64,000 nt of DNA, taken from Marmoricola sp. (GTDB taxonomy: Bacteria > Actinomycetota > Actinomycetes > Propionibacteriales > Nocardioidaceae). The DNA is taken from NCBI GenBank assembly GCA_025965195.1, contig JAOPXK010000121.1:1-64000 (forward strand), read 5' to 3'. Positions 1 through 7,980 of this stretch are shown piece after piece. How positions within the stretch are numbered: position 1 is the stretch's first letter; each line of letters opens with the position of its first letter. Made by a program: the position numbers and the translations under genes. The notes beneath the pieces were generated by a model, which worked only from the letters and a program-made list of their open reading frames with translations, was not told the origin of the DNA and searched no databases.

Positions 1-24
1 GCTGCGCTTTTCAAGAACCCAACC

Positions 25-81
25 ACCACACGAGGTGTGGTCTCGACAAGCTCGACCACCGAACAAGGAGCTCGACCACCG
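25..81. repeat. Small hairpin plus duplicated AGCTCGACCACCG motif (REP-like)
   Basis: ACCACAC at 25-31 and GTGTGGT at 35-41 form a 7-bp stem with a 3-nt loop. The 13-mer AGCTCGACCACCG occurs at 49-61 and again at 69-81. The motif TCTCGACAAGCTCGACCACC resembles short interspersed repeats I recall from Nocardioides-like genomes, but that link is memory, not a search. The stretch lies just past the stop codon of the adenylate cyclase gene, so it could also act as a transcript end. Confidence 0.4.
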
Positions 82-113
82 GATACAGCGCTCGGCCGGC
101 CGGGACTCGTTGG

Positions 114-1112
114 TCAGGCCCGGCGTACTACCCAGGCGTCCAGGCGGGAGTAGCCCTTGACCGAGACGCGGCGCAGGCGACGGAAGACGAGGGACTTCTC
201 CGGCTTCGAGCCGTGGTCGGCGCACAGGGTGTCGTGCGCGCCCTTGTCGGCGATGACCGCTCCGGGTCGGGAGACGGACGTCAGCCTGGCCGCGATGTTG
301 ACCGTCGGGCCGAAGACGTCGCCGAGCCGACGCACCACCTCGCCGTACGCGATGCCGGCGCGGACCGAGGGGAACTGGTCGGTCTCGTCCTCGCCGCGTG
401 CGGTGAGGATCAGGGCGATCTCGACGGCGTCCGCGGGGTCGTCAGTCACGAAGAGGACTTCATCGCCGATCGTCTTGATCACCCGGCCTGCGTTGTCGGT
501 GACGACACCGATGACCTCGTTCTCGAAGTACTCGATCCAGCTGACGAGCTCGGCCTGGTCCAGGTGCTTGCTCCGGCTGGTGTAGCCGACGATGTCGACG
601 AACCCGATCGTGAGCTGTACGCCGCCGGTGCCGGCATCGTCGACCGCGAGGAGCTGGTTGGTCGCACTCGCCAGGTGCCGCCGCCAGATGTAGTTCTGCA
701 GCAGCTCCATCCGCGGGAGCACCTCGCGGGACAGGTCGATGAGGCGTTCGTGAGGCGTGCCCTGTCCCACCGCCATCTCGGCGAGCAGACCGGTCTGCCA
801 CTCGGCGAGCCGGGCGAAGCTGCGCGCCCAGGTGCGGACCAACGCCGACTGGGACTCCGGGCTGACGACGCCGAGGTTCATCAGCTCGACGGTGGCCTTG
901 AGGGCGTCCACATCGGCCTGGGTGAAGGCGATGTCGTCGTCGGCGGCATGGGGGAAACCGAGCAGCCGCCAGAGTTCTTCGGAGAGTTCGAACGGCACCC
1001 CGGCGAGGTCCGCGACCTCGCGCCGGGTCAGGGTCGGCGCCTGCCCGAGCATCAGGCTCTCGATGGCTGCTGCCGAGCTCGAAGCCTCCGGGCTGTCGTT
1101 TGGGGTTGGCAC
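114..1112 (-). CDS. Class III adenylate cyclase with N-terminal regulatory domain (Rv1264/Rv2212 type)
   Basis: 332 residues from a GTG start. It should convert ATP to cyclic AMP in the cytoplasm. Residues 30-150 look like the helical regulatory domain of the Rv1264 group, and residues 166-330 are the cyclase homology domain. The catalytic set is complete: metal-binding Asp173 (in FVDIVGYT) and Asp217 (in GDEVLF), purine-selecting Lys213 and Asp265, and transition-state Asn272 and Arg276 (in VNIAAR). No membrane segment is seen. It lies 25 bp behind an alpha/beta hydrolase gene and is probably cotranscribed with it. The exact start is uncertain because no clear ribosome site precedes the GTG; Met21 is an alternative. 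Confidence 0.9.
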   Translation of the reverse strand: MPTPNDSPEASSSAAAIESLMLGQAPTLTRREVADLAGVPFELSEELWRLLGFPHAADDDIAFTQADVDALKATVELMNLGVVSPESQSALVRTWARSFARLAEWQTGLLAEMAVGQGTPHERLIDLSREVLPRMELLQNYIWRRHLASATNQLLAVDDAGTGGVQLTIGFVDIVGYTSRSKHLDQAELVSWIEYFENEVIGVVTDNAGRVIKTIGDEVLFVTDDPADAVEIALILTARGEDETDQFPSVRAGIAYGEVVRRLGDVFGPTVNIAARLTSVSRPGAVIADKGAHDTLCADHGSKPEKSLVFRRLRRVSVKGYSRLDAWVVRRA

Positions 1113-1137
1113 GGCTCGAGACTAATCGGTCCGGGCG

Positions 1138-1944
1138 TCAGGCCGCCTTGGCTGGGTTGGCGCGGCCGATCGTCGCCTCGATCACGCTGATCACCAGCTC
1201 GGGGTCGTCGATCATCGGGACGTGACCGCAGTTCGGCAGCGGGACGTGAACCGAACCCGGCAGCTGGCGTTGGGCAACGGCGGCCTGCCGGTAGCGGAGC
1301 AGCTTGTCCCTGGTGCCCCAGGCGACGGTGGTGGGCACCGGGATCGGCGCGCTGAACTTGTAGCCGAGGCCAGCCTTGATCGTGCGACCGAAGGCGGCCG
1401 CATGCTTCATGCCGAGCGAGTCGCCGTACGTCGCATCGGCACTCACCCGCTCGGGGTGGGCATAGAGCAGGAAGCCAACCATCCGACGACCGATAGCTGA
1501 CCGCGACACCGCATGCAGGACCGGGTCCGGAAGCTGGCTCGCGAGCCGCATCATCGAGAGCAGTGCGAACGGCTCCAGCCGCTCGAACCGACCGAAGAAA
1601 CCAGCCGGGCTCAGCACCGTGACCGACGAGGCGAGCCCGCGGGCGCCGAGCTCAAGACAGACCGCACCTCCGAGGGAGTTGCCGACGACGTGCGGGCGTT
1701 CGATGCCCCACGCTGCGAAGTTGGCAGCAAGGTCCTTGCAGGCGTTGTCCATCGTGTAGTCGACGCCGTCGACGTACGCCGGAGACTCACCGAAACCCGC
1801 GAGGTCGACAGCAATGACGTCGTAGCTCGCGGCCAGCTGATCGAACACCGGCTCCCACGCCTGGCGTCGGTGACCGATGCCATGGATGAGGACGACGGGC
1901 TCGCCTGCGCCTGCCCGGTCATACGTGAGCTCAGAGAGCGCCAC
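1138..1944 (-). CDS. Alpha/beta hydrolase
   Basis: 268 residues with the full alpha/beta-hydrolase triad: nucleophile Ser90 in GNSLGG, Asp213 in GTRDK and His241 in CGHVP. The oxyanion motif LIHGIGH is at 19-25. There is no signal peptide, so it is probably cytoplasmic. The substrate cannot be read from the sequence; it resembles the esterase, C-C hydrolase and haloperoxidase-like branch. The adenylate cyclase gene follows after 25 bp, which suggests one transcript. Confidence 0.85.
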   Translation of the reverse strand: MALSELTYDRAGAGEPVVLIHGIGHRRQAWEPVFDQLAASYDVIAVDLAGFGESPAYVDGVDYTMDNACKDLAANFAAWGIERPHVVGNSLGGAVCLELGARGLASSVTVLSPAGFFGRFERLEPFALLSMMRLASQLPDPVLHAVSRSAIGRRMVGFLLYAHPERVSADATYGDSLGMKHAAAFGRTIKAGLGYKFSAPIPVPTTVAWGTRDKLLRYRQAAVAQRQLPGSVHVPLPNCGHVPMIDDPELVISVIEATIGRANPAKAA

Positions 1945-1975
1945 CGGTTGTCTCCTGACGATGTCCGTAACTGTC

Positions 1976-1994
1976 TGTGACTCGAAGTATCACA
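1976..1994. promoter_or_regulatory. TGTGA-N9-TCACA inverted repeat upstream of the hydrolase-cyclase pair
   Basis: TGTGA at 1976-1980 and TCACA at 1990-1994 flank nine bases, 32 bp upstream of the hydrolase start. The half-sites equal those of CRP-family regulators, but CRP sites have a 6-bp spacer, so this may not be a CRP site. It is noted because the downstream operon makes cyclic AMP. Confidence 0.2.
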
Positions 1995-2001
1995 TAACTC
2001 G

Positions 2002-2547
2002 TCAGGCGCGGGCTGTGGCGAACGTCTCCAGGAGCTGTGCGTTGAACGCGTCGAGGTCGTCGGGTTTGCGACTGGTCACGAGCAGGCCGTCCACGACGAC
2101 CGGCTCGTCAACCCAATGGGCACCGGCGTTCTCCAGGTCGGTCCGCAGGCTCGGCCAGGACGTCATCGTCTTGCCGCGTACGACGTCCGCCTCGATCAAC
2201 GACCAGGGGGCATGACAGATCGCGGCAACGGGCTTGCCTGCGTCGACGAACGCCTTGACGAAGGCAACGGCGTCCTCGTCGAGGCGGAGCTCATCGGGGT
2301 TCGCCACACCTCCGGGAAGCACCAGGCCGTCGAAGTCCGCCACCGAGGCGTCACCAACCTGTTGGTCAACCGGAAAGGTGTCAGCCTTGTCGAGATGGTT
2401 GAACGCCTGGATCGTTCCGGTCTGGGTGGACACCAGGACCGGGCTGCCGCCGGCATCACGTACGGCGTTCCACGGCTCGGTCAGCTCCACCTGCTCGGTG
2501 CCCTCCGGAGCGACCAGAAAGGCGATCGTCCTGCCATCGAGTCCCAT
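2002..2547 (-). CDS. DJ-1/PfpI family protein (type 1 glutamine amidotransferase fold)
   Basis: 181 residues from the ATG at 2547, which has AGAGGA upstream; an upstream in-frame start at 2619 lacks support. The nucleophile elbow AAICHAPW gives Cys111-His112, and Glu15 in APEGTEQ is the conserved acidic partner. LPGGVANPDELR at 78-89 is typical of the PfpI/YhbO branch, which has been described as protease, glyoxalase or deglycase-like and is linked to oxidative and carbonyl stress. It follows the small membrane-protein gene and its stress-type promoter, which fits a stress role. Confidence 0.9.
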   Translation of the reverse strand: MGLDGRTIAFLVAPEGTEQVELTEPWNAVRDAGGSPVLVSTQTGTIQAFNHLDKADTFPVDQQVGDASVADFDGLVLPGGVANPDELRLDEDAVAFVKAFVDAGKPVAAICHAPWSLIEADVVRGKTMTSWPSLRTDLENAGAHWVDEPVVVDGLLVTSRKPDDLDAFNAQLLETFATARA

Positions 2548-2596
2548 TGCTTGTGTCCTCTCTTCCGCTTGATGACTACTGGTCAACGGGTCACGG

Positions 2597-2740
2597 CTAC
2601 TTGAAGATGCTGACTCCACCGGGTCCCACCAGCAGACCGACGACGATCAGGGCAATCCCAGCAAGCATTCGCCCCCGGAACAGCGTGACGATCCCGCTGA
2701 CCACGAGCACGACGGCGATGATCCAAAGCAACGTCCACAT
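2597..2740 (-). CDS. GPGG-motif small membrane protein
   Basis: 47 residues, too short for most gene finders but well supported. The ATG at 2740 has the strong ribosome site AGGGAGGA, and the protein is almost wholly hydrophobic with two predicted membrane segments (about 3-17 and 27-41) around an RGRM turn, ending VGPGGVSIFK. The GPGG tail matches a family of tiny actinobacterial membrane proteins of unknown function. A GTTT-N15-GGGTAC promoter lies 30 bp upstream, and the PfpI gene follows 49 bp downstream. Confidence 0.85.
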   Translation of the reverse strand: MWTLLWIIAVVLVVSGIVTLFRGRMLAGIALIVVGLLVGPGGVSIFK

Positions 2741-2769
2741 GTTGTCCTCCCTTGGTTGTGGGAGGTCTG

Positions 2770-2794
2770 GTACCCGGCTCGCCGGCCCGCAAAC
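2770..2794 (-). promoter_or_regulatory. SigF/SigB-like promoter of the small membrane protein and PfpI genes
   Basis: On the minus strand GTTT (2794-2791) is followed by exactly 15 bases and GGGTAC (2775-2770). This matches the actinobacterial SigF/SigB consensus, GNTT-N14-16-GGGTA. The predicted transcript would start near 2763, about 22 bases before the ATG. It lies in the short gap after the sugar-transport operon, so the two stress genes need not depend on that operon. Confidence 0.7.
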
Positions 2795-2802
2795 GCAGGC
2801 TC

Positions 2803-3762
2803 CTAACCCTTGACCGCTCCGTCCAGCCCTCCGCGCAGGAAGAACCGCTGGAAGATGACGAAGAACGCGATCGGCACGACCGTCGAGATCAGCAACGCAG
2901 CAAGGAAGATGTCGAGCTCGGTGACCGGCGCGAGACTGGGGAGCCGCACCGAGAGTGGCTGCTTGGCCGGGTCCGGAAGCACGATCAGCGGCCAGATGAA
3001 GTCCTTCCACGCCGCGAGTACGGCGAAGACCGAGACCACCCCGAGGACGGGCCTCGACATCGGCAGTACGACGTACCAGAACAGCCGGAAGGAGCCGGCC
3101 CCGTCGACCCGCGCCGCGTCGATGACCTCGCGCGGCAGGTTGTCGAAGAACCGCTTCACGACCGCCACGTTGAACGCGCTCGCGCCCGCCGGGAGGAACG
3201 CCGCCCAGTAGGTGTTGACCAGGTTCGTGTGGGAGATCGGCAGGTTGAGCACCGTCAGGTAGAGCGGCACCAGCAGCACGACGGCCGGAACGAACATGGT
3301 GGCCAGCACGGCGCCGTACAGGATCTGGCCGTACCTCGGTCGCAGGATCGAGAGGGCGTAGCCGGCCGTGGTCGCCACCAGCATCTGGGTCGCCCATGAT
3401 CCGAGCGCAATGATCAGGGTGTTCTTGAAGTACAGCTTCAGGTCCAGGTCGACCCACGCGGTCTTGAGGTTCTGCCAGGCGATGCCGTGCGGCCAGAACG
3501 CCATCGGCGTACGCAACGTGTCCTGGGTCGGCGTGATCGCCGCCCTCGCCAGCCACAGCAGTGGACCCAGCGCCCCGACGACGAGGAAGACCAGCAGCGC
3601 GATGTGCACCGCTCGTCGTGTCCAGCGCAGCCCGTTGTGGCGGAGCTCGAACGCCGAGGTCAGCCCGCGGGAGTCCGATGACTCCGATGACGCTGCCTTC
3701 GAGACAGCCTTCCGCTTCCCGCCCACTCGCGGCAGCGGCCTGGCCCAGAGACCCGCACTCAC
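2803..3762 (-). CDS. Carbohydrate ABC transporter permease, MalG type
   Basis: 319 residues from a GTG that overlaps the stop of the partner permease (GTGA). About six membrane segments begin near residue 52, and the cytoplasmic EAA loop (EVIDAARVDGAG) at about 212-231 is the docking site for the ATPase. It forms the membrane pore with the MalF-type partner. It is the last gene of the sugar-transport operon. The N-terminal 45 residues are basic, longer than usual and poorly conserved. Confidence 0.92.
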   Translation of the reverse strand: MSAGLWARPLPRVGGKRKAVSKAASSESSDSRGLTSAFELRHNGLRWTRRAVHIALLVFLVVGALGPLLWLARAAITPTQDTLRTPMAFWPHGIAWQNLKTAWVDLDLKLYFKNTLIIALGSWATQMLVATTAGYALSILRPRYGQILYGAVLATMFVPAVVLLVPLYLTVLNLPISHTNLVNTYWAAFLPAGASAFNVAVVKRFFDNLPREVIDAARVDGAGSFRLFWYVVLPMSRPVLGVVSVFAVLAAWKDFIWPLIVLPDPAKQPLSVRLPSLAPVTELDIFLAALLISTVVPIAFFVIFQRFFLRGGLDGAVKG

Positions 3763-4688
3763 GACGTGCTCCAGGAGCGCGTCACCCGGAAGTAGATGAA
3801 CGAGAGGATCGCCAGCGCCACGGCGAGCATCAGGCTGAGGGCGGTCGCCGAGCCGTAGTCACCGCCGCCGGTGGTGCTGCCGAAGGCGTAGTTGAAGATC
3901 AGCAGCAGCACGGTCAGCGAAGAGTTGTCCGGACCGCCGTCGGTGAAGAGGTACGGCTCCAGGAACACCTGGGCGGTGCCGATGATCTGCAGGATCAGGG
4001 TGATCAGCATGATCCCGCGCAGGTGCGGGAGCGTGACATGCCAGATCTTCCTGAAGACGCCGGCCCCGTCGGCCTCTGCCGCGTCGTACAGCTCAGGAGG
4101 CACGGAGACCAGGGCGGCCAGATAGATGATCACGGTGCCACCCGCGGCAGCCCACGTTGCCTCGAGCACGAGCGCCGGCATCACGGCATGCGAGGACTCC
4201 AGCCAGGGCACCGGGCCGACGCCGACCTTGCCGAGCACCGAGTTGAAGACGCCACTGGGCGAGGCGTCGTAGAAGAACCGCCACAGCAGCACGGCCACGG
4301 CCGGCGGGACGACCACCGGCAGATAGGCCAGCATCGAGAACAGCCCGCGCAGCCGGCGCGCGTCGCTCATGATCACCGCCATCAGCAGGGGCACCGGGTA
4401 GCCGAAGACGAAGGCAAGCCCGGCGAAGTACGCCGTGTTGCGGATCGCCACGGGTAGCAGCGGATCGTGCAGCACGTTGCGGAAGTTCTCCAGCCCGATC
4501 CACTGCGCCGGCTCCACGAGGTTGGTGTGCTGGAAGCTCATCACCCCGGTGCGCAGGATCGGCCACCAGGAGAAGAGCCCGAAGATCAGCAGCATGGGGA
4601 GCAGGAAAAGTAGCGCCCCTGCTCCCCCGCCGCGCCACCAGGTCAGTGGCGAACGGCGTTGTCGATGGGCCGTGTCGGTGACGGTCAT
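3759..4688 (-). CDS. Carbohydrate ABC transporter permease, MalF type
   Basis: 309 residues from the ATG at 4688, with an AGAGGC ribosome site; an upstream start at 4733 is less likely. There are about six membrane segments and an EAA loop (ELYDAAEADGAG) at about 199-225. Together with the overlapping MalG-type gene it makes the heterodimeric channel of a CUT1-type sugar importer. It sits 63 bp behind the binding-protein gene. Confidence 0.92.
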   Translation of the reverse strand: MTVTDTAHRQRRSPLTWWRGGGAGALLFLLPMLLIFGLFSWWPILRTGVMSFQHTNLVEPAQWIGLENFRNVLHDPLLPVAIRNTAYFAGLAFVFGYPVPLLMAVIMSDARRLRGLFSMLAYLPVVVPPAVAVLLWRFFYDASPSGVFNSVLGKVGVGPVPWLESSHAVMPALVLEATWAAAGGTVIIYLAALVSVPPELYDAAEADGAGVFRKIWHVTLPHLRGIMLITLILQIIGTAQVFLEPYLFTDGGPDNSSLTVLLLIFNYAFGSTTGGGDYGSATALSLMLAVALAILSFIYFRVTRSWSTS

Positions 4689-4751
4689 CAGCTGCCTCTC
4701 TTGGTGCGGGCCGGCCGATGCGGTCGCATGCATCGGCCGGCCTGCGATTGC

Positions 4752-6122
4752 TCAGGACTTGTCGAGCAACTGCTGGACCTTGTCGTTTGCCTGGTCGAGC
4801 AGGCTGCTGATGTCAGCGTTCTTGTCGCTGAGCACCTTCTGCACGGCCGGGTCCAGTGCGCCGTACAACGCCTGGGTCTGGGACGGGGGTTCGGAGAGGA
4901 GCTTCTGGGTGAACATCCCTGTCATGAAGGACTGCATCTGCTGCTGGGGCACGTTGACGTAGGACTTGATCCAGTCCTGGTTCTTCTGCCAGGTGGCCTG
5001 GTCGAAGATCGGGAACGTCGGGGTGCCGACCGGCTGGTTGTCCGCGACCAGCAGCTTGGCATCTGCAACAGCCGAGGCCTCGTCGACGTACTTGCGGACC
5101 CTGAAGAAGTCATCCCACGCGACGGCGGCCGCGGCCTGGGCCTTGGTTGCCTTCGCGCTGACCACGTTGACAGAGCCACCGCCGAGCGCTCCCCCGTCGG
5201 GGCTGCCGAGCGGCATCGCCGCCAGGCCGTACTCATCGGGGTTGATCTTGTTGGTGGTCACCAGTGCGTTGTACACGTCCGAGCCGCTCAGGTACATGCC
5301 GACCTTTCCAGCCGCGAACGCCTGGTTGATGCTGTTCCAGTTGTACGACGTGTTGCCGGACATCGAATCGTCACTCCAGCGCATGTCGTGGAGATAGCCC
5401 AGCGCCTGCTTGGTGGCCTCGTTGTTGACGGTGGCGGTGAACGTGTCGCCGCTCTGGGTCTCCATCTGACCGCCGAGGGCGTACGTCAGCGTGGTGAGGA
5501 TCCAGCCACCCTGGTTCTCCTTGGTCATCGTGGCGTAACCGGCCTGGCCGGTCTTGTCGTGGATCGCCTTCGCGTCGGCCCGGACCTCGTCCCAGGTGGT
5601 GGGCGGCTTCTCCGGGTCAAGCCCGGCCTGGGTGAACAGCGTCCGGTTGTAGTGCAGGCCACTCGCGTAGACATCGCTCGGCAGGCCGTAGATCTTGCCG
5701 TCGGTGCCCTGGGCAGCGGCGAGGACCGTCGGGTTGAGCTGCGTGAAGTACGGCAGCGCCCGGATCACCGAGTCGACGTCGGCAACCTGGCCTCGCTCGA
5801 CCAGACTCTTGGTGTCGGTGAAGGGCACCCGGAACGTGGTCGGCAGGGTGCCACCCGCGAGCTGGGCCGGGAACGTCGCGGCGTTCCACTGCCACTCCTT
5901 CGGCACCACCGTGATGTTGGGGTTCTCCTTGTGGAAGGCCGCGGCTTGCGCCTTGACGGCCGCGATCGTGTCCTTGCCGTCACCCGGCCGCCAGCCTTCG
6001 ACGGTGATCGTGACCTTGCCATTCGACTCGCCGGCGTCCGACGAGGAACCGCAAGCCGCGAGTGTGGAGAGCGACGCAAGCGTCGCAACCACAGCGAGAC
6101 TGCGTAGGCGTTTGATCCTCAT
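4752..6122 (-). CDS. Sugar ABC transporter substrate-binding lipoprotein
   Basis: 456 residues. It has a basic N-terminus, a hydrophobic stretch and the lipobox LAAC with Cys24, so it should be a membrane-anchored lipoprotein. The mature part opens with KVTITVEGWRPGDG, typical of the MalE/UgpB-like CUT1 binding proteins. The sugar cannot be named from sequence; the adjacent alpha-glucosidase suggests an alpha-glucoside. The ATG has AGGAG six bases upstream. It is encoded between the glucosidase and the permeases, as in agl/mal operons. Confidence 0.92.
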   Translation of the reverse strand: MRIKRLRSLAVVATLASLSTLAACGSSSDAGESNGKVTITVEGWRPGDGKDTIAAVKAQAAAFHKENPNITVVPKEWQWNAATFPAQLAGGTLPTTFRVPFTDTKSLVERGQVADVDSVIRALPYFTQLNPTVLAAAQGTDGKIYGLPSDVYASGLHYNRTLFTQAGLDPEKPPTTWDEVRADAKAIHDKTGQAGYATMTKENQGGWILTTLTYALGGQMETQSGDTFTATVNNEATKQALGYLHDMRWSDDSMSGNTSYNWNSINQAFAAGKVGMYLSGSDVYNALVTTNKINPDEYGLAAMPLGSPDGGALGGGSVNVVSAKATKAQAAAAVAWDDFFRVRKYVDEASAVADAKLLVADNQPVGTPTFPIFDQATWQKNQDWIKSYVNVPQQQMQSFMTGMFTQKLLSEPPSQTQALYGALDPAVQKVLSDKNADISSLLDQANDKVQQLLDKS

Positions 6123-6173
6123 GGTTACTCCTAATAGATGTGTGCAGCGGCTCTGGTCAAGGTTCGCCGCGGG

Positions 6174-7877
6174 TCAGTCGGAAGAAAGTCGGAGCCAGAC
6201 GGTGGCGTCGGCAGGGAGGCGGCCTCCTTCCAGAGGAGCGCTGGCCAGCCAGATCTGGTCATGGTCGGGAAGCTCGGCAGGGGTGCTGCCGAAGTTCGTG
6301 ATGGATCCGAAGGACGCGCCGCGCCGGAATGCGAGCACACCGGGCGACGAGGCGAGCCAGCTGAAGGAGCCGGAGCCGAGATCGGGATGGGTACGCCGGA
6401 TCAGCAGCGCGTCCCGGTAGAGCGAGAGGATCGACGCTGGGTCGGCGGACTGCGCATCCGCGGTCAGCGCGGACCAGTCATCAGGCTGCGGGAGCCAGGT
6501 GTCGACAGGCCCGGGACTGAAGCCGTACGGCGGCTGGTCCCCCGACCACGGCATCGGCACCCGGCACCCGTCCCGGCCGGGGTCCACGCCGCCGGAGCGG
6601 ATGTGCATCGGGTCCTGGATGCGGTCGACCGGGATGTCCTCGACCTCGGGGAGCCCCAGCTCCTCGCCCTGGTAGAGGTAGTACGCACCCGGCAGGGCCA
6701 TGGCGAGCAGGGCCGCTGCTCTTGCCCGACGGCGCCCTACCTGCAGGTCGGTAGGAACGCCGAATCGCTTTGCGTCAAAGGCGAAACCCGAGTCCTCGCG
6801 TCCGTATCTGGTGACCGGTCTCGTCACGTCATGGTTGGACAGCACCCACGTCGGCGACGCTCCGACGCGGGCGTGCACGTCGAGAGTCGTCTCGATGGAC
6901 TGGCGCAGCTTGCCTGCCTCCCACGGCGCGGTCAGGAAGTCGAAGTTGAAGGCCGAGTGCAAGACGTCCGGACGGAGGTACCTCGCGAACCGGTCGGCGT
7001 CCGGGAGCCAGATCTCGCCGATGAGCACCCGGTCCGCGCCGTACGACTCGGCGATGCGGCGCCAGCTGCGGTAGATGCCCTGGAGCTCGTCGCGATCGAC
7101 GTACGGATGGGAGCCGGGGTCGTGCGCCTCGGTGACCTCCGGCAGTGCGGCGTCCTTGGCGAGCAGGGCGGCCGAGTCGATCCGGATGCCGGCGACACCC
7201 CGGTCGAACCAGAACCGCAGGATCTCCTCGTGCTCACGACGTACGTCGGGGTGGTCCCAGTTCAGGTCAGGCTGGCCGGGTGCGAACAGGTGGAGGTACC
7301 ACTGCTCGGGGACGCCGTCAGGTCGCACCACCCGGGACCAGGCGCGACCGCCGAACTCCGACTCCCAGTGGTTGGGCGGCTCGTCCGCGTTCTCGCCGAC
7401 GCCGTCGCGGAACCAGAAACGCTCCCGCTCGGGTGACCCGGGACCCGCGGCGAGAGCCGCCTGGAACCAGGTGTGACTGGACGACACGTGGTTGGGCACC
7501 ACGTCGATGATCGAGTGGATGCCGAGGGCGAGCGCCTCCTGGATGAGGTCCTCGGCTTCGGACAGGGCGCCGAACATCGGGTCGATCGAGCGGTAGTCGG
7601 CTACGTCGTACCCACCGTCGGCCATCGGCGAGGGATACCACGGCGTGAACCAGATCGCGTCGATGCCGAGGTCGTGCAGGTAGGGCAGGTGCGCACGTAC
7701 GCCGGCCAGGTCGCCGGTGCCGTCACCGTTCGCGTCAGCGAAGCTCCGTGGGTAGACCTGATAGATCGCGGCACCGCGCCACCACTCGCCGTCGCCATCA
7801 CCCGCACCAGCGCCTCGTGCGGCAGCGCGCTCGATGCCGCTGCTGATGCCGATGTCGGGCAACTCCGTGGTGCTCAC
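6174..7877 (-). CDS. GH13 alpha-glucosidase (AglA-like)
   Basis: 567 residues from a GTG with GGAGG upstream. It is a cytoplasmic glycoside hydrolase family 13 enzyme that should split alpha-glucosides after uptake. The N-terminal barrel motif YQVYPRSFADANGDGTGDL (39-57) marks the oligo-1,6-glucosidase/alpha-glucosidase subfamily. Catalytic residues are visible: nucleophile Asp234 (GIRIDSA), acid/base Glu288 (IGEIW) and Asp350 (LSNHD). It is the first gene after the repressor gene, with an operator-like palindrome in the gap. Confidence 0.93.
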   Translation of the reverse strand: MSTTELPDIGISSGIERAAARGAGAGDGDGEWWRGAAIYQVYPRSFADANGDGTGDLAGVRAHLPYLHDLGIDAIWFTPWYPSPMADGGYDVADYRSIDPMFGALSEAEDLIQEALALGIHSIIDVVPNHVSSSHTWFQAALAAGPGSPERERFWFRDGVGENADEPPNHWESEFGGRAWSRVVRPDGVPEQWYLHLFAPGQPDLNWDHPDVRREHEEILRFWFDRGVAGIRIDSAALLAKDAALPEVTEAHDPGSHPYVDRDELQGIYRSWRRIAESYGADRVLIGEIWLPDADRFARYLRPDVLHSAFNFDFLTAPWEAGKLRQSIETTLDVHARVGASPTWVLSNHDVTRPVTRYGREDSGFAFDAKRFGVPTDLQVGRRRARAAALLAMALPGAYYLYQGEELGLPEVEDIPVDRIQDPMHIRSGGVDPGRDGCRVPMPWSGDQPPYGFSPGPVDTWLPQPDDWSALTADAQSADPASILSLYRDALLIRRTHPDLGSGSFSWLASSPGVLAFRRGASFGSITNFGSTPAELPDHDQIWLASAPLEGGRLPADATVWLRLSSD

Positions 7878-7945
7878 TCGCTGCTGCCTCCGCGTCCGAT
7901 GTGGCGCCGGTCACAGCCGACCGGTCACCGGTGACGCTAGAAGTG

Positions 7946-7963
7946 CTTGCAGATCATTGCAAG
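7946..7963. promoter_or_regulatory. LacI-type operator upstream of the alpha-glucosidase operon
   Basis: CTTGCA-N6-TGCAAG, a perfect 6-6-6 inverted repeat, lies 69 bp upstream of the glucosidase start and just past the end of the repressor gene. The same TTGCA/TGCAA half-sites recur upstream of the repressor gene at 9064-9088, which points to one regulator acting at both places. Confidence 0.65.
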
Positions 7964-7980
7964 AACTTGACAGAACGTAA

